A DNA stretch of 64,000 nucleotides from Bacteroidia bacterium (GTDB taxonomy: Bacteria > Bacteroidota > Bacteroidia > Cytophagales > Cyclobacteriaceae): contig JAUILA010000012.1 in NCBI GenBank assembly GCA_030432655.1, positions 1 through 64,000 of the forward strand, read 5' to 3'. The notes beneath the pieces were generated by a model. It was not told the DNA's origin, searched no databases, and saw only the letters and a program-made list of their open reading frames with translations. Numbering within the stretch: the first letter of the stretch is position 1; each line of letters starts with the position of its first letter. A program made the translations under genes and the position numbers. Shown piece by piece: positions 27,175 to 35,682 of the stretch.

Positions 27175-28533
27175 ATGAAATTCAATAACAACATATTTGG
27201 CCTTATTCTGGCCGCTGGTTTTCTTTTGGCAGGTTCGGCTGCCGCCCAGGAGTCAAAACTCACTTTGTCGCAAGCGGTGAGAATTGCCCTGGACAATAAT
27301 GTGAACCTTCAGCAGGAGGATAACAGGCTGGAGGTTTTTCAGGCTGATAAAGCGGCGGCCTATGCCAATATGGCTCCTAATATTTCTGGAAGTGCCAATT
27401 ACGGACGTGTTGACGGAAATCAGTGGATCGAACAGGAAGCTCAGCTGATTAATTCAAAGCGGGATTTTATGAATGCATCCGCTGATGTCAGCCTGGTCCT
27501 TTTTAATGGATTTAACCGCCTGAATAATACACGCCGGTCGGTCAATGCCCTGGAGGCTCAGGCGCACTTTGTAGAGCGAACCCGGGAAACAGTCATCCGG
27601 GATGTCGCCAACCAGTATCTGCAGTGTCTGTTGGATGAGGAGCTGCTGCTTATCGCCCGTGAAAATCTGGACAATCAGAAGGAGCAGCTGAGACAAATGC
27701 AGGAAATGGTTAATGCCGGCAGTCGTGCCGAGGTCGATCTTGTTAACCAGGAATACCAGGTTAAGAATGCCGAACTGGAAGTTCTTCGGGGCGAAATTAC
27801 ACTGACCAATGACAAAGCCATCCTGGCCCAGACCCTGCTGCTCAATCCAAATGACGAGTTTGATGTCGTTGAGCCTTCCTGGGAGTTGTCACAGTTTGCC
27901 TATGAAAATTATACCCAGGACTCCCTGATCAATGTAGCGATGGCGCAGCGGGCCGATCTCCAGCAGGCGATCAGCACGGAGGAGGCCTCAAAATTTAACC
28001 TGCAGTCCAGCCGGGGGTTCTACATGCCCAGATTGTCGGCGTTTTTCAGTTACGAATCATTCTATAATAACCTGGTAGGTGCGGAGGGTCAGCGAACGTT
28101 TGATCAGCAATTCTTTACGGACAATGTGCGGAAAACATACGGGGTCGCGCTTTACATACCGATATTTACCGGGCTGCAGACACGTTCACAGGTGGCCCAG
28201 GCAAAGGTCAATTACCAGAACAGTCAGCTTCAGAAACAGGGACTGGAAAATACTGCCAAGCTGGAAGTGCTGCGTGCCTACCGCAATCTTCAGGATGCCA
28301 TCAAAGCGTATGACGTAACTCAGTCACAGCTGGAAGCGGCCGAACTGAACTTTGAATTACAGGAAGAGCGGTACAATTTGCAGGTTTCCAGTTATGTAGA
28401 ATATGTACAGGCCAACGCGGATTATGTTAGCGCCAAAGGAGCGTTTGAGCAGTCGAAGTACGTGCTGTTGTTCCAGGATTTCATGCTGCAGTTTTCGCTT
28501 GGAACACTGGGCCTGGAAGACATACCCCAATAA
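27175..28533 (+). CDS. TolC-like outer-membrane efflux protein
   Basis: 452 residues. A signal peptide (cleavage near AAAQ, about residue 24) is followed by two outer-membrane-efflux repeats with the TolC rhythm: helices beginning SQAVRIALDNNVNLQQ and a second repeat starting near DLQQAISTEEASKFNL. Trimers form the channel through the outer membrane and periplasm. It is the only TolC in the window and shares a unit with an ATPase that has no permease of its own, so it most likely completes the exporter whose adaptor and permease are at 6772-11469. A strong terminator follows. Confidence 0.94.
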   Translation: MKFNNNIFGLILAAGFLLAGSAAAQESKLTLSQAVRIALDNNVNLQQEDNRLEVFQADKAAAYANMAPNISGSANYGRVDGNQWIEQEAQLINSKRDFMNASADVSLVLFNGFNRLNNTRRSVNALEAQAHFVERTRETVIRDVANQYLQCLLDEELLLIARENLDNQKEQLRQMQEMVNAGSRAEVDLVNQEYQVKNAELEVLRGEITLTNDKAILAQTLLLNPNDEFDVVEPSWELSQFAYENYTQDSLINVAMAQRADLQQAISTEEASKFNLQSSRGFYMPRLSAFFSYESFYNNLVGAEGQRTFDQQFFTDNVRKTYGVALYIPIFTGLQTRSQVAQAKVNYQNSQLQKQGLENTAKLEVLRAYRNLQDAIKAYDVTQSQLEAAELNFELQEERYNLQVSSYVEYVQANADYVSAKGAFEQSKYVLLFQDFMLQFSLGTLGLEDIPQ

Positions 28534-28559
28534 ATCATACAGCAGAGGCCATTACGGCC

Positions 28560-28591
28560 AAAGGGGGCAGGTATTTCCTGACCCCTTTTTT
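28560..28591 (+). terminator. Rho-independent terminator after tolC
   Basis: Outer stem AAAGGGG/CCCCTTT with inner stem CAGG/CCTG, then a T-run. Confidence 0.85.
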
Positions 28592-28625
28592 CATATCATT
28601 GCTGTCATAAAATTAATTTTTTAGG

Positions 28626-28655
28626 TAACTTTGCGCTCCCTTTCGGGTGAAAGGG
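28626..28655 (+). promoter_or_regulatory. rpsA promoter -7 box and 5-prime hairpin
   Basis: TAACTTTG (28626-28633) is a perfect -7 box. The message would start near 28638 and carry a leader of about 110 bases. The leader opens with a 7-base hairpin CCCTTTC-GGGT-GAAAGGG, and a weaker GCTCT/AGAGC pairing occurs near its end. A long leader on a ribosomal-protein gene suggests translational autocontrol, which is inference. Confidence 0.5.
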
Positions 28656-28749
28656 CTTTTCCGGCTGCGTGCAGGAGAAGGTATAAGAATCACAAATTTG
28701 TCGTCTGATAGCTCTGGGGCGGCATGTATAAAGAGCGGCTTAATTAATT

Positions 28750-30921
28750 ATGGCAAACGAAAACAAAAAGGCAGAAGAGGAAATCAAGGAAACCACTGCC
28801 AAGGAAGAAACCACTCAGCAGGAGCAGGAAGCTCAGAAAGAGCAGGAAGCTCCAAAAGAGCAGGAAGCACCTGTAGCTGAAAAAGAAGTGGAAGAGCCGG
28901 TAAATGCATCTCCTGAACCAGGTGATTTCGATTGGGAAGCTTTCGAAACCAAAGGTTTTGGAGAAGGATACAACAAGAAGCAACGTTCTGAAATGGAAGC
29001 AATGTACGATGATACATTGACTACTATTGAAGAAAAAGAACTTGTTACCGGTACGGTAGTGGGTATCAACGATCGTGATGTGATCCTGAACATTGGCTTT
29101 AAGTCGGACGGACTGGTTTCCGCAACGGAATTCCGTGATCTTCCGGAACTTAAAGTAGGCGACGAAGTCGAAGTATTCATTGAAGAACAGGAGAATGCCA
29201 ACGGACAGCTCGTCCTGTCACGTCGCAAGGCAAAGATCGTTCAGGCCTGGGATATGATCCAGGATGCCTATGAAAATGATAAAGTGATCGAAGGGTTTGT
29301 TAAGCGTCGTACCAAAGGTGGTCTTATCGTAGATATCTACGGTGTGGAAGCGTTCCTTCCGGGATCGCAGATTGATGTGAAACCGATCCGTGACTTTGAT
29401 GTATTTGTCGGAAAGGCAATGGAAGTCAAAGTTGTTAAGATCAACTACTCTAATGACAACGTGGTTGTCTCACACAAAGTACTTATCGAGAAGGATCTCG
29501 AGAAACAAAAGGCAGAAATTCTCAACAACCTGGAGAAAGGTCAGGTACTGGAAGGTACTATCAAGAACATGACCAATTTCGGTGTATTCATCGACCTGGG
29601 TGGTGTGGATGGTCTGCTTCACATTACTGATATTTCCTGGGGACGTATCAATCACCCTGAAGAAGTCCTTAACCTGGACGAAACAGTGAAAATTGTTGTT
29701 CTTGATTTCGACGAAGACAAGAAACGTATCTCACTTGGAATGAAGCAGCTTACTGAGCATCCATGGGATTCACTTCCTGAAAACCTCGAAGTTGGTTCCA
29801 AGGTAAAAGGTAAGATCGTTAACGTGGCTGATTACGGAGCATTCCTTGAAATCCAGCCTGGTGTTGAAGGTCTTATTCACGTTTCTGAAATGTCATGGTC
29901 ACAGCACCTGCGTAACCCACAGGACTTCATCAACATTGGCGATGAACTGGAAGCAGTTGTCCTGACAATGGATCGTGAAGAGCGCAAGATGTCACTTGGA
30001 ATCAAGCAACTTACTGAAGATCCCTGGGATAAGCAGGATGTGCTTACGAAGTACGCTGTCGGAACGCGTCACAAAGGTATTGTTCGCAACCTGACCAACT
30101 TCGGATTGTTTATCGAGCTTGAGGAAGGTATCGACGGACTTGTTCACGTATCTGACCTGAGCTGGACCAAGAAGATCAAGCACCCTTCAGAATTTGTTAA
30201 GGTAGGGGATGAACTGGAAGTTGTTGTTCTTGAGCTGGATGTGGAGAATCGCCGACTGGCACTTAGCCACAAGCACCTTGAGGAGAATCCGTGGGATACA
30301 TTTGAAAGTGTATTTACACTTGGATCCGTTCATAAGTGTACAATTATCGGATTGAATGACAAGGGCGCTGTCCTTGAACTTCCTTACGGTATTGAAGGAT
30401 TCTGTAACAACAAAAACCTGGAGAAGGAAGACGGCAGCAAGCCTAAAGCAGGTGAGCAGCTTGACTTTAAAGTCATTGAATTCTCAAAGGATGACAAGCG
30501 AATCCAACTGTCTCATAAAGCAGTATACACCAATCAGGAAATCGAGAAGCCGAAGCCGAAGAAGAAATCGTCACGCGGTGGAGGTTCATCCTCACCCCGT
30601 GTTGAAGCGGAGAAATCGACCCTTGGCGATCTTGAAGCACTGAGTGCACTGAAAGAGCAGATGCAGGACAGTGGTGCCCAGGCCAAGAAGGCTGAGAAAG
30701 CTGAGGAAAAGGCAGAGGCTAAAAAAGCGGAATCCAAAAAGGATGAAGAGCAAAAGTCCACTGCTGAAAAAGTAGAGGAAGAGCTTCCTGAGTCCAAAAC
30801 ATCCACATCCATTGCTGAAGAGCAAAAAGGAAAAGTGGAGGCTGCTGAAGCTGAAGCAAAAGAAGAAGCTGAAGAGGAGAAAAAGTTGGACGATTCTTCT
30901 GAAGAAGAGGATAAAGCGTAA
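28750..30921 (+). CDS. rpsA: 30S ribosomal protein S1
   Basis: S1 binds mRNA at the platform of the small subunit and helps initiation. The 723-residue protein is longer than the roughly 560 of E. coli. An acidic N-terminal extension (about 1-80, rich in E, K, Q) and a lysine/glutamate/alanine-rich C-terminal tail (about 600-723) flank six S1 repeats (about 95-595). Repeat cores read VEGLIHVSEMSW, IDGLVHVSDLSW and similar. The last repeat is the most diverged. Codon use is visibly that of a highly expressed gene (few rare codons, strong C/T bias at third positions). Long charged tails are usual for S1 in Bacteroidota, where Shine-Dalgarno signals are scarce. Confidence 0.97.
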   Translation: MANENKKAEEEIKETTAKEETTQQEQEAQKEQEAPKEQEAPVAEKEVEEPVNASPEPGDFDWEAFETKGFGEGYNKKQRSEMEAMYDDTLTTIEEKELVTGTVVGINDRDVILNIGFKSDGLVSATEFRDLPELKVGDEVEVFIEEQENANGQLVLSRRKAKIVQAWDMIQDAYENDKVIEGFVKRRTKGGLIVDIYGVEAFLPGSQIDVKPIRDFDVFVGKAMEVKVVKINYSNDNVVVSHKVLIEKDLEKQKAEILNNLEKGQVLEGTIKNMTNFGVFIDLGGVDGLLHITDISWGRINHPEEVLNLDETVKIVVLDFDEDKKRISLGMKQLTEHPWDSLPENLEVGSKVKGKIVNVADYGAFLEIQPGVEGLIHVSEMSWSQHLRNPQDFINIGDELEAVVLTMDREERKMSLGIKQLTEDPWDKQDVLTKYAVGTRHKGIVRNLTNFGLFIELEEGIDGLVHVSDLSWTKKIKHPSEFVKVGDELEVVVLELDVENRRLALSHKHLEENPWDTFESVFTLGSVHKCTIIGLNDKGAVLELPYGIEGFCNNKNLEKEDGSKPKAGEQLDFKVIEFSKDDKRIQLSHKAVYTNQEIEKPKPKKKSSRGGGSSSPRVEAEKSTLGDLEALSALKEQMQDSGAQAKKAEKAEEKAEAKKAESKKDEEQKSTAEKVEEELPESKTSTSIAEEQKGKVEAAEAEAKEEAEEEKKLDDSSEEEDKA

Positions 30922-30944
30922 TTTTAAATCGCGACATAATAAAG

Positions 30945-30971
30945 AAAGGCGGCTCACCGGCCGCCTTTCCT
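30945..30971 (+). terminator. Rho-independent terminator after rpsA
   Basis: 9-base stem AAAGGCGGC/GCCGCCTTT, 6-base loop, followed by a T-rich stretch. Confidence 0.88.
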
Positions 30972-31001
30972 TTATTTATTACAGCGGGAGGCGATAAAAG
31001 C

Positions 31002-31032
31002 TTTGAAGAAAAACCTAATATAGTTAGTTTTG
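31002..31032 (+). promoter_or_regulatory. tRNA-Cys promoter
   Basis: TTTG (31002-31005), 19 bases, TAGTTTTG (31025-31032): an exact match to the Bacteroidota consensus in both boxes and spacing, 13 bases before the tRNA. Confidence 0.85.
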
Positions 31033-31045
31033 CCCCCGTGGTAAT

Positions 31046-31116
31046 GGCGCTGTGGCCGAGTGGCTAGGCAGAGGTCTGCAAAACCTTTTACAGCGGTTCG
31101 AATCCGCTCAGCGCCT
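31046..31116 (+). tRNA. tRNA-Cys (anticodon GCA)
   Basis: 71 bases with a complete cloverleaf. The acceptor stem is GGCGCTG (31046-31052) with CAGCGCC (31109-31115), discriminator T at 31116. The D-arm is short, the anticodon stem-loop has GCA in TCTGCAAAA, and the T-arm has GGTTCGAATCC. U73 and the GCA anticodon are identity elements for cysteine. CCA is not encoded. Confidence 0.96.
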
Positions 31117-31117
31117 C

Positions 31118-31147
31118 AAAAGCCCCGATACTTATCGGGGCTTTTTT
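31118..31147 (+). terminator. Rho-independent terminator after tRNA-Cys, possibly bidirectional
   Basis: 9-base stem AGCCCCGAT/ATCGGGGCT with a 4-base loop and six T. On the other strand it could also end transcription from the lipoprotein gene at 31151. Confidence 0.9.
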
Positions 31148-31150
31148 AAT

Positions 31151-31591
31151 TCAGTCACCGATTCTCCGGTAAGTCTGGATGTTGTAAACCCCTGAGATCG
31201 GATTGTATAGGATTTGCCGAAATGTTTCACCCTGGATGGAGAGATAGGTCCTGAATTCGGTCATCCGGACCGAATCCATTAGATTCTTCATCATGACCGA
31301 AGATACGTGTGGTGTTTCTATAAGTGTGTCACCTTCTATCCTGAAGGATCCGTATCCATGCCATTCTTCACTCTCTTTGCTTCCTTTACGATTCCACATA
31401 TAATAATCGCCGTGATAGATCTTGTGCTGATTAATAGTTGACACGTCCATGGCAGAAGTATCCCTGCCCGAAACTACCTTCAGCTCTTCCAGTTCCCATA
31501 TTCCCTGGATTCCTTCGGTACTGGGCGGGGCATTCTCCTGATTGGCACATGCCGAAAAGAAAATCAAAAACAGGAAGAGTAATTTATACAT
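31151..31591 (-). CDS. Small lipoprotein, lipocalin-like
   Basis: 146 residues with a lipoprotein signal (FFSAC, lipidated C14). The mature part starts with GIQGIWELEELKVVSGRDTS, the opening strand often seen in small lipocalin-like or DUF4488-like lipoproteins of Bacteroidota, and is predominantly beta. No catalytic motif. Probably anchored in the envelope and facing the periplasm; ligand unknown. Last gene of a run of minus-strand envelope genes. Confidence 0.7.
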   Translation of the reverse strand: MYKLLFLFLIFFSACANQENAPPSTEGIQGIWELEELKVVSGRDTSAMDVSTINQHKIYHGDYYMWNRKGSKESEEWHGYGSFRIEGDTLIETPHVSSVMMKNLMDSVRMTEFRTYLSIQGETFRQILYNPISGVYNIQTYRRIGD

Positions 31592-31660
31592 TCACTGATG
31601 GTCTTTGGTAACTATCAATGATGTAAGATACAATTATTTGACAATTCCCCGGAAATTGTA

Positions 31661-32128
31661 TCAGGGGTCAATTTCTGAAATTTTGGTATGCGTATCCAGG
31701 TAAACCGGCAGCGCGGCTGATCCGTACCATTGATAAAGCTTTACAGCAAGTACGTCTGCCGCAATAGCAGGGTCAGACTTCATTAACTCTGAAGCTTCCT
31801 CTACCGTTGGCACATCAAGAATGAACAATCCGCGGTAATCATCTGCATTCTCAAAGAACGGTCCGGCAACAATCAGTTTACCATCCTCTGCCAGGCGGCG
31901 GATATTTTCCTGATGGCCGGCAAAGAGCTTGTTTCGCTCTGCTTCGTCGGTGACCTCATTATTTCCTGAAACCAGCATAACAAAAACATAGGATTTCATC
32001 CCGTATTGATCAGCGCCGAGTTCTTCGGCAAGTTCGGCATCATATGCTGAATTCTGAGAGTATCCTGGTACAGACAGAAGAAGGAGCAGGATGGAGGGTA
32101 ACAGGTATTTCATGCTTAAGCTTTTCAT
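31661..32128 (-). CDS. Exported YCII-domain protein
   Basis: 155 residues. A signal peptide (LLPSILLLLLSVPGYSQ) precedes a YCII-related domain (about 50-150) with YGMKSYVFVMLVSG, LAEDGKLIVAGPF and YRGLFILDVPTVEEA. YciI-like domains are small ferredoxin-like folds, some with weak hydrolase activity; exported versions are common in Bacteroidota and unstudied. ATG 32113, five codons on, is an equally good start; earlier in-frame starts would spoil the signal peptide. It lies 42 bases after the NlpE/META lipoprotein. Confidence 0.75.
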   Translation of the reverse strand: MKSLSMKYLLPSILLLLLSVPGYSQNSAYDAELAEELGADQYGMKSYVFVMLVSGNNEVTDEAERNKLFAGHQENIRRLAEDGKLIVAGPFFENADDYRGLFILDVPTVEEASELMKSDPAIAADVLAVKLYQWYGSAALPVYLDTHTKISEIDP

Positions 32129-32170
32129 TATATACTTAATTCTGTTATTAAGGGTTGCTGTATCCACCTG

Positions 32171-33004
32171 TTATTTTGGTTTGGCAGCAGCAAATCTTGC
32201 CAAAGGTGCCATTCGGGCCCGGTTTATCGACAACGTATCACCGCCTGCATTTAAGGCATAATTATCAGTAGCTTCCAGTGCCTGCATAAGCAATTGTTCG
32301 TATTCCACATTCATACACGCCCTCATTGTACTGGCCATCGTGGAAAAGGAAAGCCGAAGTCCGTCCTGCTCGTAATTTCCGCGGAAAGAATTGCACCCGG
32401 AAAATCCAAATGCTGCCTGCACGGAGTCGCTCAAAAGCATTATAAAGGGTTCCATTTTTGGATCTTCAGGCTCAGGAATAGCCTGTCCGCGAACTTCAAT
32501 AAGTTTCCAGTACCGGTCTGTGAGCCGTTGGGCTGTTTTTTCTATCCTGTACCTGGCAGCCAGATCTCCCGTAATCGAATTCCCTTCGATGTCCCGCTGG
32601 ATCAGTACATTCTCACCAACGAGGTATTCAATATCAGACCCGGAGAGTGTAATTGTTCCGCCGTCATCATTCCATTCTATAGTACCCGACTCTTGCTGTG
32701 CTTCCCCTGTTTTACCCAGATATTTGGTTACCCGTTCGTACGTACCATCTTCATAAATATCAATCGCATTATATATGCCGGCACAATCTGCACAAGGGAC
32801 CACACCTGCGTATGAACCCGGCCAGTCTACGGATACCCTGCTGTTATCACCGGTGGGAACAGATCTGTCAGTATCTTCACTGGCTGTGGAATCTTCACGG
32901 CTTTCGTAGTCATTTTCTGAGGATTCGTCAGAGGCTGAATCCCCGGCGCCGGTCGAACAAGCACTGATCATTCCGGCAATCAGAAGCAGGGTGAGGTATC
33001 TCAT
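32171..33004 (-). CDS. Envelope lipoprotein with NlpE-like and META domains
   Basis: 277 residues. The lipobox MISAC places the lipidated cysteine at 16. A Ser/Glu/Asp-rich linker (about 18-58) follows. An NlpE N-terminal-type domain (about 60-155) carries the hallmark WPGSYAGVVPCADCAGI with a CxxC pair. A META/HslJ-like domain (about 165-270) contains GFSGCNSFRGNYE and STMRAC. In enterobacteria NlpE senses envelope and surface stress through Cpx; META domains occur in heat-shock and motility proteins. No Cpx genes are here, so a stress-related envelope role is only suggested. The joining of both domains in one lipoprotein is clear from sequence. Confidence 0.85.
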   Translation of the reverse strand: MRYLTLLLIAGMISACSTGAGDSASDESSENDYESREDSTASEDTDRSVPTGDNSRVSVDWPGSYAGVVPCADCAGIYNAIDIYEDGTYERVTKYLGKTGEAQQESGTIEWNDDGGTITLSGSDIEYLVGENVLIQRDIEGNSITGDLAARYRIEKTAQRLTDRYWKLIEVRGQAIPEPEDPKMEPFIMLLSDSVQAAFGFSGCNSFRGNYEQDGLRLSFSTMASTMRACMNVEYEQLLMQALEATDNYALNAGGDTLSINRARMAPLARFAAAKPK

Positions 33005-33063
33005 AACACAAAGAATTTAGGATTTATTAAAAATACTTTACTCTGCTGAATAAGACAAACTGT

Positions 33064-33264
33064 CTACCTGACCAACATCGTGCTGAAGATGAGTATCAGC
33101 AGAATCAGAGATACGATTAGTGTAATAAAACCGGTTATAAAGTTTCGCCGGACAAATTTCTCCTGGTAGTAATGCTCAAAGGCGTTTCTTCTACCTGAAA
33201 TAATATACCGGATCAACGAGCCGATCCAGACCATAATGTAATATGGATGCTGGTCAAAATTCAT
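33064..33264 (-). CDS. Small membrane protein, unknown function
   Basis: 66 residues with two hydrophobic stretches (about 9-23 and 43-63) separated by a basic, polar segment (RRNAFEHYYQEKFVRRN). No family recognised. It sits between the MORN fragment (9 bases) and the NlpE/META lipoprotein on the same strand. A clear ATG and a coherent membrane pattern suggest a genuine gene. Confidence 0.55.
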   Translation of the reverse strand: MNFDQHPYYIMVWIGSLIRYIISGRRNAFEHYYQEKFVRRNFITGFITLIVSLILLILIFSTMLVR

Positions 33265-33273
33265 TAAAGTCCG

Positions 33274-33567
33274 TTAATCATGAACATAACCAGACTGTGC
33301 GAATGGACGTTCCACCCTTGAATTTGGCAGGATGCATTGCTGCCAGTAGTTGACTTCAATAATTGTATTTTTGGTTGAGTCACTGAACCAGCGGCGAACG
33401 TATTTAATTCCGTCCATGGTAGACTTGCTTCTTGTCTTTAACGGATGAATATAATAATTCCCTGACCGGCTGAAATATAATTCTGCTATCAGCTGACCTT
33501 TTTCATAATTAGCCATCCTGAACCTTTCGCCGGTGCTGTAATAGCTGATCGCTTGTCCGTCCTGCAA
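33274..33567 (-). CDS. MORN-repeat (YwqK-like) protein, probably an N-terminally truncated remnant
   Basis: The 97-residue frame from TTG 33567 contains MORN-like repeats (DGQAISYYSTGERFRMANYEK). The reading frame and the repeat signature (a HGGKAFEGRFLRG unit) extend upstream to 33639, exactly to the TGA stop of the esterase gene and in the same frame. There is no ATG before residue 19 of the TTG-started form, and no signal peptide. Full-length YwqK-like proteins have several repeats and a normal start. Most likely it lost its 5-prime part, perhaps by a deletion that joined it to the esterase, or it was once fused to the esterase. A short functional protein from TTG cannot be excluded. Confidence 0.5.
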   Translation of the reverse strand: MQDGQAISYYSTGERFRMANYEKGQLIAELYFSRSGNYYIHPLKTRSKSTMDGIKYVRRWFSDSTKNTIIEVNYWQQCILPNSRVERPFAQSGYVHD

Positions 33568-33639
33568 TCCCCGGAGGAATCTCCCTTCAAAAGCCTTTCC
33601 TCCATGGGGGAAATAATGATTGTAACCTGAAAAGTGAAA

Positions 33640-34455
33640 TCATTCCGGCATCCAGTAAAGATACTGCCAGCGTATGCCTTCAAGAAAGCTTTCCATGAAT
33701 AATGAGTTATGTGTTTCATTTGGAAAGAACCGGACTTCCAGGTCTGCTTTATTCTCCATCCTGTTTATAAATTCAGTGATTTTGTTTTTGTGAAATTCCG
33801 GTTCGTCCTGATAAGTGACAAAAATCTTCAGGTCGGCGTTTGTATTCTTAAGTGCCTGTTCTGTTGCTTCCCCGTTACTATACCAGAAGCTTGGATCGTA
33901 AAGGTGAAATGCTGAGAATGAATGTTGCCTGGAAAGAACGTATGCACCAAAATATCCGCCATATGAGTGGCCGATCAGTGTATTTATACCATTGGTTGCA
34001 TAGTGCTTACCGATTATAGGAATAACTTCCTGCTCCAGGTAGGCATAAAAATTTTCGGCACCTCCGGAGTTGGACTGATTGTACCAGGTGGAGTCCACCG
34101 CTTCTCCATCGTATTCGATCCGGGATTCACTGAAAGTTAAATCAATACCCCGTTGATGTTCCCACTCAATATGTGGAATTCCAACGATGATATGGCCAGG
34201 AATCTTACGGTTGCCGGACAGATCCCAGGCGAGGGCCCTCACCAGGTCGAACCGCCATTCCGCATCCAGGACATAAAGAACAGGGTAGGAATTGCTGGGA
34301 TCATAATTCATAGGAAGCGCTACCCACACATCCCTGGCTTCTGCTAAGTTTTTCGAATCAATCTGGTGACGGATCATTTCCGCGGAACAATCACGTTCCT
34401 GGGCCAGGGTGGTCAACGGGAGAATGAAGAGTAATATGGCAAATACTGGTTTCAT
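33640..34455 (-). CDS. Exported esterase of the alpha/beta-hydrolase fold (Fes/esterase D-like)
   Basis: 271 residues with a signal peptide (ILLFILPLTTLAQ). The esterase family pattern is clear: YPVLYVLDAEWRFDLVRAL near the start, the nucleophile elbow GHSYGG (serine about 165), an acid in YDPSFWYS or the later DEPEF, and a late histidine in NETHNSLF. Relatives hydrolyse siderophore esters or other carboxylic esters in the periplasm; no iron-uptake genes are adjacent. It lies 30 bases after the MFS gene. Its TGA stop is followed in frame by the MORN fragment. Confidence 0.85.
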   Translation of the reverse strand: MKPVFAILLFILPLTTLAQERDCSAEMIRHQIDSKNLAEARDVWVALPMNYDPSNSYPVLYVLDAEWRFDLVRALAWDLSGNRKIPGHIIVGIPHIEWEHQRGIDLTFSESRIEYDGEAVDSTWYNQSNSGGAENFYAYLEQEVIPIIGKHYATNGINTLIGHSYGGYFGAYVLSRQHSFSAFHLYDPSFWYSNGEATEQALKNTNADLKIFVTYQDEPEFHKNKITEFINRMENKADLEVRFFPNETHNSLFMESFLEGIRWQYLYWMPE

Positions 34456-34485
34456 ATAATGGATGTTACTTTAATAGTAATGAGT

Positions 34486-35682
34486 TTAACTGAGAAATTT
34501 CATTCTTCTGATTAACGCATAAAGACCCAGAAACGGACCCGCTGCCAGTAGTAAGTATACATACGTCGAGCCCATGCGATCTTCGAGTAAATGTATGGAT
34601 TGAATACTAAAAATAGTGATCGCAAACCCTATGCAATTAACGATGGTCAGCGCGGTTCCTTTCACTGAGGAATCGGCATTTCCAGCCACCAGGGTTGAAA
34701 ATAATGGTGAATCCATGATCACAGCCAGTCCCCAGACCAGTAAAAAGGAGGCAAAAAGCCACGATTCCGGAAAGTGAAAAGCGATGGGTGAAATAAGGCA
34801 GCAAAAGGCCGAGGTAAGCAATGCTACAAAAGCTGTCCTGGCCGTTCCGGTCTTAAGGGAAAGGATGCCTCCGGCAACACAGGAGAGGCTGCCGGCACCG
34901 ATGATAATAAAAGACCACAGTGAGACCGGCAGGGGATCTTCCGGGTGTATTTTATTGAACGAGATAAGCATGACCGGGACAAACGCCCAGAATGCATACA
35001 GTTCCCACATATGGCCAAAATAACCGAATGCAGCTGCGCGAAAATCACGGTTGCGGAAAACACGGAAAAATGCAGACAGGTCCGGTTTTTTTCCGGCCGT
35101 CCTGAAAGGACCGTCCGGAACCAGTAAAATCATGGCAATACCCCCGGCAATCGCAAGGCCCGAAGTGATCCCCAGGACGTATTTCCACGGTAGCATTCCG
35201 GAACTGAGACTGAGCAGGTGCGGAAACGCCGTTCCCAGCACCAGGGCTCCTACCAAAAACCCAAGTGATTTGCCAAGGCCTTTCGAATAATAATCAGCGG
35301 CGATCTTCATGCCGACCGGGTAGATTCCCGCCAGAAAAAAACCGGTCATAAAACGAAAAGCGATCAATGTGCCAAATGTATTGAAGGCAGCTATTGTAAG
35401 CACGTTAAAAAATGCGCCGGCCAGGGCGGAGAACAGAAAAACACGTGAGGGTGAAAACCGGTCGGAAATAGTCAGTAAGGCAAACAAAAGCGTTCCTGAA
35501 ATGAAGCCGAACTGAACTGCTGAGGTGAGGTGCGGTAATGCAGAAGCGGGAAGTCCGAATGAACTTGTAAGTTCGCTCATTACCGCGTTACCGGCAAACC
35601 ACAGGGAGGTACAGCAGAATTGGGAAAAGACGATGACCGGCAGAATATATGCAGGTCTGCTGACATTTGCAGATTGCTTCAT
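34486..35682 (-). CDS. Major facilitator superfamily transporter
   Basis: 398 residues with about 12 hydrophobic helices and the charged cytoplasmic loop between helices 2 and 3 (SDRFSPSRVF), which stands where MFS motif A normally lies. The substrate cannot be inferred; overall it is like CynX/NimT- or drug-type exporters. Its ATG overlaps the stop of the upstream acetyltransferase by 4 bases, implying co-translation and perhaps a shared job, such as modification and export of a small molecule (inference). Confidence 0.88.
   Translation of the reverse strand: MKQSANVSRPAYILPVIVFSQFCCTSLWFAGNAVMSELTSSFGLPASALPHLTSAVQFGFISGTLLFALLTISDRFSPSRVFLFSALAGAFFNVLTIAAFNTFGTLIAFRFMTGFFLAGIYPVGMKIAADYYSKGLGKSLGFLVGALVLGTAFPHLLSLSSGMLPWKYVLGITSGLAIAGGIAMILLVPDGPFRTAGKKPDLSAFFRVFRNRDFRAAAFGYFGHMWELYAFWAFVPVMLISFNKIHPEDPLPVSLWSFIIIGAGSLSCVAGGILSLKTGTARTAFVALLTSAFCCLISPIAFHFPESWLFASFLLVWGLAVIMDSPLFSTLVAGNADSSVKGTALTIVNCIGFAITIFSIQSIHLLEDRMGSTYVYLLLAAGPFLGLYALIRRMKFLS

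Noticed and set aside
33489-33719. A 76-codon minus-strand open frame with an ATG, overlapping the esterase end and the MORN fragment
   Set aside because: It is out of frame with both recognisable proteins and has no family features; the MORN signature is in the other frame.
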